Source: Streptomyces griseoviridis (GTDB lineage: Bacteria > Actinomycetota > Actinomycetes > Streptomycetales > Streptomycetaceae). From it: a DNA stretch of 64,000 nt. The stretch covers positions 62,001-126,000 of the forward strand of contig BMSM01000003.1 in NCBI GenBank assembly GCA_014649155.1, written 5' to 3'. The position numbers and the translations under genes were made by a program. The notes beneath the pieces were generated by a model that had not been told where the DNA came from, did not search any database, and worked only from the letters and a program-made list of their open reading frames with translations. Below, piece after piece: positions 16,809 through 25,141 of this stretch (positions are counted from its first letter, which is position 1; each line of letters starts with the position of its first letter).

Positions 16809-16857
16809 CGCCACCGGCAGTTCACCCCCGGGACGCCCAGGTGAACTGCCGGTGGCG
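16809..16857. terminator. 18-bp perfect inverted repeat between the secreted paralogues
   Basis: CGCCACCGGCAGTTCACC at 16809-16826 pairs perfectly with 16840-16857 around a 13-base loop. It starts ten bases after the stop codon of the first paralogue and precedes the promoter block of the second, so it likely insulates two separately transcribed genes. Confidence 0.85.
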
Positions 16858-16869
16858 GATGCGCCAAGC

Positions 16870-16932
16870 CTTCACGGGACGTACAACCCGCCCCTCCCGC
16901 CACGGATCTGACCAGGTGAGTCACCAGACTCC
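16870..16932 (+). promoter_or_regulatory. conserved promoter block, copy 2 (upstream of second secreted paralogue)
   Basis: Matches 15801-15862: CTTCAC, CGTACAACC, (C/G)ATCTGA, TGAGTCA, CAGACTCC in the same order and spacing, ending about 30 bases before the ATG. The flanking sequence is not conserved, so these boxes are probably functional rather than just recently duplicated. Confidence 0.55.
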
Positions 16933-16960
16933 ACCGTCACCCTGTGGGGGAAACGAACAC

Positions 16961-17845
16961 ATGCGTATACGTGCCACCGTGGCCGCCGTCACCGGCGCCC
17001 TGGCCCTCTCCGCGCTCGTCGTGCCGGCCGTCGCGCAGGCCGCCGACGACACCCGTCCGTCCTTCGCGTCGACCGTCGACGAGACGGCCGCCGACCTCAA
17101 GGCCGGCCTGAAGGGCGACGCGCCCACCGCCCGCGGCGGCGCCACCGCGAAGGCCGCCGCGTCCGCCGGCTTCTCCGTCTCCGGCGTGTCCGTCAACCAC
17201 AACAAGGACGTCGTCGTCGGCACGACCGGCAGCTACACCGTGCCGCTCACCTACACCCTGAACCACACCGGTGACCTCGGCGCCTACGGCACCGCCGCGG
17301 TGATCTACCACGGCACCTCGATCGACGACGCGACCTGGGGCTTCAGCTCCGACGACGCGGCCACCTGCGCCGAGGTCTCCGCGACCGCCCTGAAGTGCTC
17401 GACGACCGTCACCTTCCTGCCGGCCGAGCTGCTCAACATCGACGCCGGCACCTGGCGCGTCGGTGTCGTCGTGGTCACCGACGAGGAGGAGGTCACCCTG
17501 GAGAACGTCGGCACCCGCAAGGTGCTGCGCACCTCCAAGGTGACCGCCGACGCCGCCCCGGAGCCGGTCAAGAAGGGCGCGACCATCACCGTCACCGGCA
17601 AGCTGACCCGCGCCGACTGGGACACCAACACGTACGCCGGTTACGGCGGCCAGTCCGTGGTCCTCCAGTACCGTCCGAAGACCTCCGACACCTACACCAA
17701 CGTCAAGGGAATCAAGTCCACCTCCACCGGCGCCCTGAAGACGACCGTCAAGGCGAGCGCCGGCGGCTACTACCGCTTCGTCTTCAACGGCTCCGCGACC
17801 GGCGGCAAGGCCACCGCCACGGGTGACTACGTCGGCGTGCAGTAA
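16961..17845 (+). CDS. secreted protein, tandem paralogue 2
   Basis: 294 residues starting MRIRATVAAVTGALALSALV with an AQA cleavage site near residue 27. The C-terminal module (APEPVKKGATITVTGKLTRA ... TSTGALKTTVKASAGGYYRF) is about 60 percent identical to that of 15942-16799. The N-terminal half is more divergent and has two Cys pairs (ATCAEVS, LKCSTT). Longer frames from 15896 merely read through the first gene. Own promoter block upstream. Secreted, possibly surface-associated during growth on solid medium (inference); no catalytic motif. Confidence 0.85.
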   Translation: MRIRATVAAVTGALALSALVVPAVAQAADDTRPSFASTVDETAADLKAGLKGDAPTARGGATAKAAASAGFSVSGVSVNHNKDVVVGTTGSYTVPLTYTLNHTGDLGAYGTAAVIYHGTSIDDATWGFSSDDAATCAEVSATALKCSTTVTFLPAELLNIDAGTWRVGVVVVTDEEEVTLENVGTRKVLRTSKVTADAAPEPVKKGATITVTGKLTRADWDTNTYAGYGGQSVVLQYRPKTSDTYTNVKGIKSTSTGALKTTVKASAGGYYRFVFNGSATGGKATATGDYVGVQ

Positions 17846-17859
17846 CCACCGCGCGACCC

Positions 17860-20262
17860 CTACACGGGAAAGCGGCGGCCGACCCACCTCCACAGTATCT
17901 CCAGGGCGGCCGCCGCCACCGCCGCGATGCCGACCGCGGTCCACGGCATCGTCGTACCGACCAGTTTCAGCGCGAAGAAGTCCTGGAGCCACGGGACCGC
18001 CAGCACCACCAGGAAACCGGCGCCCATCGCCGTCACCAGGCCGATCCGCCACCAGGTGTAAGGGCGGGCGATGATCGCCAGAACCCACAGCGAGATCAGG
18101 AACAGCGTCAGCGTCGCGGCGCTGGTCTCCGCGTCCAGCGCGCCCGGACCGCTGTAGTGGTGCCGCGCCACGAGGTACGTCACGAAGGTCGCCGCCCCGG
18201 CCAGCACGCCGCCCGGGATCGCGTACCGCATCACCCGCCGCACGAAGTGGGGCCGGGCCCGCTCCCGGTTGGGGGCGAGGGCGAGGAAGAAGGCGGGGAC
18301 GCCGATCGTCAGTGTGGACAGCAGGGTCAGGTGGCGGGGGAGGAACGGGTACTCCACCCGCGCGCACACCACCAGGATCGCCAGCAGCACCGAGTAGACC
18401 GTCTTGACCAGGAACAGCGTCGCGACGCGGGTGATGTTGCCGATGACCCGGCGGCCCTCGGCGACCACCGACGGCAGGGTGGCGAAGCTGTTGTCCAGCA
18501 GCACGATCTGCGCGACCGCCCGGGTCGCCTCCGAGCCGGAGCCCATCGCGACCCCGATGTCGGCGTCCTTCAGCGCGAGGACGTCGTTGACGCCGTCGCC
18601 GGTCATCGCCACCGTGTGCCCCCGCGACTGCAGGGCGCCGACCAGCTCCCGCTTCTGCCGCGGGGTGACCCGGCCGAAGACCGTGTGGTCGTCGATCACC
18701 GCGGCCATCTCGTCCCGCTCGGCGGGCAGCCGGCGCGCGTCCACCGCCCGGCCGTCGAGCCCGAGCTTGGCGGCGACCGCGCCCACCGAGACCGCGTTGT
18801 CGCCGGAGATGACCTTGGCGCTGACGTTCTGCCGGTCGAAGTAGCGCAGGGTGTCGGCCGCGTCGGCGCGCAGCCGCTGCTCCAGGACGACCAGGGCGAC
18901 CGGCTCGGCGCCCTCGGCCGCCGCCGGACCGGCCGGGTCCCGCCCGTCCGCCGCACGGGCCAGCAGCAGCACCCTGAGCCCCCGCTCGTTGAGCCGGCCG
19001 GTCTCCGCGAGCGCCGGGTCCTCCTCGGCGAGCAGCACGTCCGGCGCGCCCAGCAGCCAGGTCCGGGCGGTGCCGTCGGCCTCCTCGAAGGCGGCGGCGC
19101 TGTACTTGCGGGCCGAGGAGAAGGGCAGCGTGGCGGTGGTGCGCCAGTCACCGGCACCGTCCGGCCAGGCGTCGATGACCGCCCTCAGGGAGGCGTTGGG
19201 GCGCGGATCGGCGGCGCCGAGGGCACCGAGCACCCGCCGTACGTACCTCTCGTCGGCGTCGTTCAGCACGCGCAGCTCGGTGACGTCCATGCCGCCCTCG
19301 GTCAGCGTGCCGGTCTTGTCCAGGCAGACCGTGTCCACGCGGGCCAGGCCCTCGATCGCGGGCAGCTCCTGGACCAGGCACTGCTTGCGGCCGAGCCGGA
19401 TCACACCGATCGCGAAGGCGACCGAGGTGAGCAGCACCAGGCCCTCCGGGACCATCGGCACGATGCCGCCGACGGTCCGGGCGACGGCGTCCTTCAGGTC
19501 GTTGTCCTCGCCGACGAGCTGGCTGAGGATCAGGCCGATCGCGGTCGGCACCATCATCCACGTGACGTACTTGAGGATGGTGGAGATCCCGGAGCGCAGC
19601 TCGGAGTGGACCAGCGTGAAGCGGGACGCCTCCTCGGCGAGCTGCGCGGCGTAGGCTTCCCGGCCGACCTTGAGCGCCCGGTACGCCCCGCCGCCGGCGA
19701 CCACGAAACTGCCGGACATCACCGGGTCGCCGGGCCGTTTCACCACCGGGTCGGCCTCGCCGGTGAGCAGTGACTCGTCCACCTCCAGGCCGTCCGCCTC
19801 GACGCACTCGCCGTCGACGACGACCTTGTCCCCGGGCCCGAACTCGATCACGTCGTCCAGCACGATCTCGGAGGTGCCGACCGGGGTGGCGCGCCCGTCG
19901 CGCCGTACGGGCGGGCGGGCCTCGCCGATCAGGGCGAGGGAGTCCAGGGTCTTCTTCGCCCGCCACTCCTGGACGATGCCGATGCCGGTGTTGGCGAGGA
20001 TCACGAAGCCGAACAGGCTGTCCTGGATCGGCGCCACGATCAGCATGATCACCCAGAGCACGCCGATGATCGCGTTGAACCGGGTGAAGACGTTGGCCCG
20101 GACGATGTCGAGCACCGACCGGCTGCTGCGCACCGGCACGTCGTTGACCTCGCCCCGGGCCACCCGCTCGGCCACCTCGGCGGAGGTCAGCCCCGCCGTC
20201 GGCCGGGGCAGCGGCACCGGGTGCACGGGGTCGAGTTCGGAGCCCGCGTCGATGTGCGTCAT
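17860..20262 (-). CDS. CtpE-like cation P-type ATPase
   Basis: 800 residues with the P-type ATPase layout: actuator motif LLTGEADPV (167-170 TGEA instead of TGES), membrane motif VPEGL (272-275), phosphorylation motif DKTGTLT (315-321), and hinge GDGVNDVLALKDADIGVAMGSG, followed by C-terminal membrane helices. The TGEADPV/PEGL combination is that of the mycobacterial CtpE group, reported to handle calcium; the ion here is an inference. The ATG at 20262 (MTHIDAG) is preferred to 20298. No clear ribosome-binding site precedes it, so a leaderless message is possible. It ends just after the second secreted paralogue on the other strand. Confidence 0.85.
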   Translation of the reverse strand: MTHIDAGSELDPVHPVPLPRPTAGLTSAEVAERVARGEVNDVPVRSSRSVLDIVRANVFTRFNAIIGVLWVIMLIVAPIQDSLFGFVILANTGIGIVQEWRAKKTLDSLALIGEARPPVRRDGRATPVGTSEIVLDDVIEFGPGDKVVVDGECVEADGLEVDESLLTGEADPVVKRPGDPVMSGSFVVAGGGAYRALKVGREAYAAQLAEEASRFTLVHSELRSGISTILKYVTWMMVPTAIGLILSQLVGEDNDLKDAVARTVGGIVPMVPEGLVLLTSVAFAIGVIRLGRKQCLVQELPAIEGLARVDTVCLDKTGTLTEGGMDVTELRVLNDADERYVRRVLGALGAADPRPNASLRAVIDAWPDGAGDWRTTATLPFSSARKYSAAAFEEADGTARTWLLGAPDVLLAEEDPALAETGRLNERGLRVLLLARAADGRDPAGPAAAEGAEPVALVVLEQRLRADAADTLRYFDRQNVSAKVISGDNAVSVGAVAAKLGLDGRAVDARRLPAERDEMAAVIDDHTVFGRVTPRQKRELVGALQSRGHTVAMTGDGVNDVLALKDADIGVAMGSGSEATRAVAQIVLLDNSFATLPSVVAEGRRVIGNITRVATLFLVKTVYSVLLAILVVCARVEYPFLPRHLTLLSTLTIGVPAFFLALAPNRERARPHFVRRVMRYAIPGGVLAGAATFVTYLVARHHYSGPGALDAETSAATLTLFLISLWVLAIIARPYTWWRIGLVTAMGAGFLVVLAVPWLQDFFALKLVGTTMPWTAVGIAAVAAAALEILWRWVGRRFPV

Positions 20263-20361
20263 GCGTTCGACGGTACGTGCGGACCCGGCGCTCCACACGG
20301 TGGGCGGGCGGAAGATCCGACCTGGGGAGGAGGGCCCGTAGGGGATGTGCTGCCCGTGGCC

Positions 20362-20628
20362 CTAGGCGGGCCTCGTCTGCCGGGCGGCGGCGTCGCGCTT
20401 GATGGCGGCGTCGCGCTTGCGGACGTACCAGACGCCGATCAGGCCCAGTCCGCCGCCGGCCAGGCAGGTCCACACCCACCAGGTGTGCCCGTGGTCGTCG
20501 AACCAGCCGTAGAAGGGCAGCTGGACCAGGAAGAGGACGAACCAGATGACGGTCCCGCCGGTGATGGTGGCGACCACGGGGCCTTCCAGGGGCTCCGGCG
20601 CCTCGTGCTTCGGTGTCCACTTCGCCAT
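20362..20628 (-). CDS. DUF2530 membrane protein
   Basis: 88-residue protein MAKWTPKHEAPEPLEGPVVA with two hydrophobic helices (GTVIWFVLFLVQLPFYGWF and WWVWTCLAGGGLGLIGVWYV) and a basic C-terminal tail (RKRDAAIKRDAAARQ). It matches the actinobacterial DUF2530 family, usually found beside an NCS2 permease and a MarR regulator, as here. TAAGCT lies six bases upstream of the ATG and no Shine-Dalgarno is present, suggesting a leaderless transcript starting at the ATG; GTG 20634 is the alternative start. Confidence 0.8.
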   Translation of the reverse strand: MAKWTPKHEAPEPLEGPVVATITGGTVIWFVLFLVQLPFYGWFDDHGHTWWVWTCLAGGGLGLIGVWYVRKRDAAIKRDAAARQTRPA

Positions 20629-20704
20629 GCGCACAGCTTACGAGGCGCCGCACGGCCGGCACGCGGCGCCGGACGATCAGCTTGTGGCGCGCAGGTCTAC
20701 GCGC

Positions 20705-20742
20705 GGAGATAGCTTTATCTCCTTCATATGTTCATACTGAAC
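20705..20742 (+). promoter_or_regulatory. hairpin and inverted repeat upstream of NCS2 permease
   Basis: Within an unusually AT-rich stretch, GGAGATA-GCTT-TATCTCC (20705-20722) forms a seven-pair hairpin and GTTCA-TAC-TGAAC (20730-20742) is a perfect inverted repeat. TTGACC follows at 20753. These are candidate control elements for the permease (operator or leader structure). The fold does not match a purine riboswitch that I can identify. Confidence 0.4.
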
Positions 20743-20820
20743 TCGTTTGCCCTTGACCACTTTCATTCGTAGAAAACACCAAATGGGCCGTGGGGGAGTC
20801 CTTTGGTGATGAGGTCCGCA

Positions 20821-22272
20821 ATGTCCACCTCGGCCACCGCCCAGGTCCCGGCGCCCGAGCCGTCCGAGGGCCGCGCCCCGCAGGGCGCCCTCGACCGCTA
20901 CTTCAAGATCTCCGAGCGCGGCAGCACCCTCGCCCGCGAGGTCCGCGGCGGTTTCGCCACCTTCTTCGCGATGGCCTACATCGTCGTGCTGAACCCGATC
21001 ATCCTGGGCAGCGCGAAGGACATGTACGGCCATCAGCTGGACAACGGCCAGCTGGTCACCGCGACCGCCCTCACCGCGGCGTTCACCACGCTGCTCATGG
21101 GCGTCATCGGCAATGTGCCGATCGCGCTCGCGGCGGGCCTCGGCGTGAACTCCGTCGTCGCCCTCCAGCTCGCCCCGCGGATGTCCTGGCCGGACGCCAT
21201 GGGCATGGTCGTGCTGGCCGGTTTCGTGGTGATGCTGCTGGTCGCCACCGGGCTGCGCGAGCGCGTGATGTCCGCCGTGCCGCACGGGCTGCGCAAGGCC
21301 ATCTCCATCGGCATCGGCCTGTTCGTGATGATCGTCGGCCTGGTCGACTCCGGGTTCGTCACCCGGATGCCGGACGCCGCGCAGACCACCGTGCCGCTCC
21401 AGCTCGGTACCGGCGGCCACCTGAACGGCTGGCCGGTACTGATCTTCGTGCTCGGCGTGCTGCTCACGCTGGCGCTGATCGTGCGCAGGACGCCCGGCGC
21501 CATCCTGATCTCGATCGTCGTGATGACGGTCGTCGCGGTGATCGTCAACCTCGTCGCGGACATTCCGTCCTGGGGCCTGACCACGCCCGAGTGGCCCGGC
21601 AACCCCGTCTCCACCCCGGACTTCGGGCTGGTCGGGCAGGTCAGCCTGTTCGGCGGGTTCGAGAAGGTCGGCGTGCTGACCGGCGTGCTGTTCGTCTTCA
21701 CCGTGCTGCTGTCGTGCTTCTTCGACGCGATGGGCACGATCATGGGCGTCAGCGACGAGGCCAAGCTGACCGACGCCCAGGGCCAGATGCCGGGCATCAA
21801 CAAGGTCCTGATGATCGACGGCATCGCCGTCGCGGCGGGCGGCGCCAGCTCCTCCTCGGCCACCACCGCGTTCGTGGAGTCCACGGCCGGCGTCGGCGAG
21901 GGCGCCCGCACCGGCTTCGCCAACGTCGTCACCGGTCTGCTCTTCGCCGTGGGCCTCTTCCTCACCCCGATCGCCACGATGGTGCCGTCCCAGGCGGCCA
22001 CGCCCGCGCTGATCGCGGTCGGCTTCCTGATCCTGGCCGGCTCGATCAAGCAGATCGACTGGGCGGACTACACGATCGCCGTCCCGGCCTTCGTGACGAT
22101 GCTGATGATGCCCTTCACGTACTCGATCACCAACGGCATCGGCATGGGCTTCGTCACCTTCTCGCTGCTGCGGCTGGCCGCCGGCCGGGGCCGCGAGGTG
22201 CCGGTGGCGATGTACGTGGTCTCGGCGGTCTTCGCCTTCTACTACCTGATGCCGGCCCTGGGCCTGACGTGA
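20821..22272 (+). CDS. NCS2-family purine permease (AzgA-like)
   Basis: The ATG at 20821 has GAGG at six-base spacing. The 483-residue product has about 12-14 membrane helices and the AzgA/NCS2 motifs: GGFATFFAMAYIVVLNPIIL near the start, NVPIALAAGLGVNSVVALQL, and FFDAMGTIMGVSDEA in mid-protein. The family imports hypoxanthine, guanine or adenine by proton symport. It is convergent with, and ends five bases before, the small ribbon-helix-helix gene. The DUF2530 gene diverges from it. Confidence 0.9.
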   Translation: MSTSATAQVPAPEPSEGRAPQGALDRYFKISERGSTLAREVRGGFATFFAMAYIVVLNPIILGSAKDMYGHQLDNGQLVTATALTAAFTTLLMGVIGNVPIALAAGLGVNSVVALQLAPRMSWPDAMGMVVLAGFVVMLLVATGLRERVMSAVPHGLRKAISIGIGLFVMIVGLVDSGFVTRMPDAAQTTVPLQLGTGGHLNGWPVLIFVLGVLLTLALIVRRTPGAILISIVVMTVVAVIVNLVADIPSWGLTTPEWPGNPVSTPDFGLVGQVSLFGGFEKVGVLTGVLFVFTVLLSCFFDAMGTIMGVSDEAKLTDAQGQMPGINKVLMIDGIAVAAGGASSSSATTAFVESTAGVGEGARTGFANVVTGLLFAVGLFLTPIATMVPSQAATPALIAVGFLILAGSIKQIDWADYTIAVPAFVTMLMMPFTYSITNGIGMGFVTFSLLRLAAGRGREVPVAMYVVSAVFAFYYLMPALGLT

Positions 22273-22276
22273 GCCC

Positions 22277-22459
22277 TCACGTGACCCCGTAGAACCTCTC
22301 GGTCTCTTCCACGGCGGACTGGAACCGCTCGTCGAAGTCATCACGGATGAGCGTCCGGACGACATAGTCCTGGACGCTCATCCCTCTTTTGGCCGCACGG
22401 TCCCGGAGCCGTTCGAGCAGCTCCCCGTCCATCCGCAGGCTGAGCACACTGGTCCCCAT
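22277..22459 (-). CDS. ribbon-helix-helix (CopG/Arc-type) protein
   Basis: 60 residues: MGTSVLSLRMDGELLERLRDRAAKRGMS... A beta strand (VLSLRMD) followed by two helices with the turn RGMSVQDYVVRTL is the ribbon-helix-helix DNA-binding pattern used by many antitoxins and small repressors. No toxin gene is adjacent on the same strand, so it stands alone. GTG 22474 would add five residues. The acidic tail (DDFDERFQSAVEETERFYGV) might be a partner-binding region. Confidence 0.7.
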   Translation of the reverse strand: MGTSVLSLRMDGELLERLRDRAAKRGMSVQDYVVRTLIRDDFDERFQSAVEETERFYGVT

Positions 22460-22607
22460 GGCCACGAGCGTCACCCCGGTGCGCCGGGTGACGCACGGTT
22501 TTCCGCGGCCTGCTCACTCGTACGAGTGACAGAAGGGGCACCGTGGCGCGGGAGTGGCCAGGGAGTGGCCAGGGTCACGGACGCGCGGGGCACCCCGGGT
22601 GTTCCTT

Positions 22608-22627
22608 CGTAAGACTAATGAGTTACG
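22608..22627 (+). promoter_or_regulatory. inverted repeat at the MarR gene start (candidate auto-operator)
   Basis: CGTAA-N10-TTACG spans the region between the possible starts at 22618 and 22636. TACGCT at 22624 lies six bases before ATG 22636 and could be a -10 box for a leaderless transcript. A palindrome over its own promoter is typical of MarR autoregulation. Confidence 0.4.
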
Positions 22628-22635
22628 CTAAGGAC

Positions 22636-23073
22636 ATGCCGGACCTCAGCCATGGCGACGACGCCGCCGCCGTGAACTCCTTGCGCTCCGCCGTGATGCG
22701 GCTGTCCCGTCGGCTCAAGCACCAGCGGGTCGACGAGTCGCTCAGCCCCACCGAGATGTCGGTGCTCGGCACGCTGTCCAACTGCGGCAGCGCCACCCCG
22801 GGTGAGCTGGCCCGCAAGGAGCACGTCCAGCCGCCCTCGATGACCCGCATCGTGGCGCTGCTGGAGGCCAAGGGGCTGGTCGGCCTGGAGCCGCACCCCG
22901 AGGACCGGCGGCAGAAGGTCGTGACGCAGACCGAGCAGGCCGTGGTGATGCTCGAGGAGAGCCGCCGCAAGCGGAACGCGTTCCTGGCCACGCTGGTCGA
23001 GACGCTCGACGAGGACGAGTGGGCGAAGCTGCGTGCCGCCGCCCCCGTGCTGGAGAAGCTCGCACACCTGTAA
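22636..23073 (+). CDS. MarR-family transcriptional regulator
   Basis: 145 residues (MPDLSHGDDAAAVNSL...). The winged helix is clear: LSPTEMSVLGTLSNCGSATPGELARKEHVQPPSMTRIVALLEAKGLV, then wing residues PEDRRQKVV. ATG 22618 would add six residues; 22636 is preferred because a -10-like box lies just upstream and the longer version overlaps the palindrome. It is followed 27 bases later by an MFS exporter gene with its own GGAGG, the usual MarR-efflux arrangement, so it probably represses the pump until a ligand binds. Confidence 0.85.
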   Translation: MPDLSHGDDAAAVNSLRSAVMRLSRRLKHQRVDESLSPTEMSVLGTLSNCGSATPGELARKEHVQPPSMTRIVALLEAKGLVGLEPHPEDRRQKVVTQTEQAVVMLEESRRKRNAFLATLVETLDEDEWAKLRAAAPVLEKLAHL

Positions 23074-23100
23074 GCGGCATGGACGAGGAGGCGAACCCTT

Positions 23101-24450
23101 TTGAGTACGGGACCCGGAGCACACTCCGCCCCCGCACCTGACACCCACGACGACCCGCCCACCCCCAAGACCTCGATGTTCGCCTCCCTGAGGGTCAGGA
23201 ACTACCGCCTGTTCTTCCTGGGCCAGGTCGTCTCCAACATCGGCACCTGGATGCAGCGCATCGCCCAGGACTGGCTGGTCCTGAGCCTCACCGGCTCCTC
23301 GGCGGCGGTCGGCATCACCACCGCCCTGCAGTTCCTCCCGATGCTCCTCTTCGGCCTCTACGGCGGTGTCCTCGTCGACCGCCTGCGCAAGCGCCCCACG
23401 CTGCTGGTCACCCAGTCGGCGATGGCCCTGACCGCGCTGGCCCTCGCCGCCCTCACGCTGACCGGGCACGTCCAGGTCTGGCACGTGTACGTCGCCGCGT
23501 TCGTCATGGGTCTCGCGACCGTCGTCGACAACCCGGCCCGGCAGTCCTTCGTCTCCGAACTGGTCGGCCGCGACCAGCTCCAGAACGCGGTCAGCCTGAA
23601 CTCGGCGAACTTCCAGTCCGCCCGCCTGGTCGGCCCCGCCGTCGCGGGTCTGCTGATCACCGGCATGGGCACCGGCTGGGCGTTCCTCCTCAACGGCGTC
23701 TCGTTCGTCGCCCCGCTCACCGGGCTGCTGCTGATGCGGGCCCGCGAGCTGCGCGTGGTCGAGCGCGCCCCGCGCGGCAAGGGCCAGCTGCGGGAGGGCC
23801 TGCGCTACGTCGCCGGCCGCCCGGACCTGATCTGGACCATTGTCCTGGTCGGCTTCATCGGCACCTTCGGCTTCAACTTCCCGGTGTTCCTGTCGGCCTT
23901 CGCCGACGACGTCTTCGACTCCGGGGCGGGCGCGTACAGCCTGTTCAACACCCTGATGGCGGTCGGTTCGCTGGCCGGCGCGCTGCTCGCCGCCCGGCGC
24001 GGCACGGCCCGGATGCGGGTCCTGATCGCCGCCGCGCTCGCCTTCGGCGCCGTGGAGGTGGTGGCCGCCGTCGCCCCCGGCCTGTGGCTGTTCGCCCTGC
24101 TCATGGTGCCGATCGGCGTGTTCAGCATGACGGTGAACGTCACCGCCAACACCAGCATCCAGATGTCCACCGACCCGGCCATGCGGGGCCGCGTGATGTC
24201 CCTGTACATGATGGTGTTCCTGGGCGGCTCGCCGGTCGGCGCCCCGATCGTCGGCTGGGTCACGGACACCTACGGCGCCCGCGTCGGCTTCGCCGCGGGC
24301 GGCACGGTGGCCTTCCTGGCGGCGGCGGTGACCGGCGTGATCCTGGCCCGGCTGGGCAACCTGCGCCTGGCGGTCGGCTGGCACCACGGCCACCCCCAGG
24401 TCCGCTTCGTGCCGCGCGAACGCCGGGAGGAACTGGCCCCGGCGGCGTAG
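23101..24450 (+). CDS. MFS efflux transporter (EntS/MFS_3 type)
   Basis: 449 residues, TTG start with GAGGAGG nine bases upstream. The opening FASLRVRNYRLFFLGQVVSNIGTWMQRIAQDWLVL is the hallmark of the EntS-like MFS_3 group; the loop YGGVLVDRLRKRPTLL carries the MFS DRxxxR motif. Twelve hydrophobic helices are visible. It is presumably co-transcribed with the MarR gene and exports a drug or small metabolite; the substrate is not deducible. It ends ten bases before the convergent Uma2 gene. Confidence 0.9.
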   Translation: MSTGPGAHSAPAPDTHDDPPTPKTSMFASLRVRNYRLFFLGQVVSNIGTWMQRIAQDWLVLSLTGSSAAVGITTALQFLPMLLFGLYGGVLVDRLRKRPTLLVTQSAMALTALALAALTLTGHVQVWHVYVAAFVMGLATVVDNPARQSFVSELVGRDQLQNAVSLNSANFQSARLVGPAVAGLLITGMGTGWAFLLNGVSFVAPLTGLLLMRARELRVVERAPRGKGQLREGLRYVAGRPDLIWTIVLVGFIGTFGFNFPVFLSAFADDVFDSGAGAYSLFNTLMAVGSLAGALLAARRGTARMRVLIAAALAFGAVEVVAAVAPGLWLFALLMVPIGVFSMTVNVTANTSIQMSTDPAMRGRVMSLYMMVFLGGSPVGAPIVGWVTDTYGARVGFAAGGTVAFLAAAVTGVILARLGNLRLAVGWHHGHPQVRFVPRERREELAPAA

Positions 24451-24459
24451 CCCTCCGGG

Positions 24460-25047
24460 TCAGTCGCGGGGGAAGCCGTCGGTCTTCAGCGCGAGGCCGA
24501 CGGGGGTGTCGGTAAGGTCGATGTCCTCCCCGAACCCGAAGCTGACGGTCGCGTGGTAGGCGCCGTCCTTGGGCAGCGTGTGCAGATGCCACTCGCCGGT
24601 GTACGGGTCGACGATCAGGTAGACCGGTACGCCGGCGGTGGCGTATGTGTCCTTCTTGGGGCCGTAGTCGTTGGCGGCGGTCTTGCTGGAGATGACTTCG
24701 GCTACGAATTCGACGTCTTCGTGGCGCCAGCGGCCCTTGTCGTCCTTCTCCGCGCCTTCCCCGAGGGCCACCACGTCGGAGGCGAATCCGTTGAGATGCC
24801 CCGGGTAGTCCATGCGCACGTCGGACTTGACGCGCTTGCGCGGATAGTTCGTGCGCAGTTGGTCGTAGATGTCCGCGATGATGTCCCAGTGGGTGTCCCG
24901 CTGCGGCGTCATGAAGATGTGACCCCCGACGATCTCGGCCTTGTAACCCTCGGGGACGGGCAACTTCTCGAGCCACTCGAACAGGACGTCCAACGTCAGC
25001 TCGACGCTCTCCTCGGCCATCTCGATCCTGTCTGCAAGGACGGTCAT
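24460..25047 (-). CDS. Uma2-family PD-(D/E)XK nuclease, copy A
   Basis: 195 residues starting MTVLADRIEMAEE. The Uma2 (DUF820) pattern is present: SDV at about 90-92 (Asp91), VEFVAEVIS with Glu117, paired lysines KK (131-132) and the end-strand VPVYLIVDPYTG. These match the D-ExK catalytic set of restriction-endonuclease-like folds. A same-length paralogue lies at 26888-27475. Streptomyces genomes carry many such genes and their role is not established. The start has GGAGG nine bases upstream. A 34-base element upstream (25086-25119) is copied before the paralogue. Confidence 0.85.
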   Translation of the reverse strand: MTVLADRIEMAEESVELTLDVLFEWLEKLPVPEGYKAEIVGGHIFMTPQRDTHWDIIADIYDQLRTNYPRKRVKSDVRMDYPGHLNGFASDVVALGEGAEKDDKGRWRHEDVEFVAEVISSKTAANDYGPKKDTYATAGVPVYLIVDPYTGEWHLHTLPKDGAYHATVSFGFGEDIDLTDTPVGLALKTDGFPRD

Positions 25048-25085
25048 CGTGGCGCTCCTCCCCGGCCACCGTTCGATAACGGGCA

Positions 25086-25119
25086 GCCGCGCAGTACAAC
25101 GATACGCACGGTGACCAGG
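25086..25119 (-). promoter_or_regulatory. 34-bp promoter element shared by the two Uma2 genes, copy A
   Basis: Matches 27512-27545 at 32 of 34 positions; core on the plus strand GTACAACGATACGCACGG. It lies about 40 bases before the Uma2 ATG on the minus strand and also just upstream of thpR on the plus strand. Confidence 0.6.
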
Positions 25120-25141
25120 ACACGCCGGGCAGACTGAGGGC

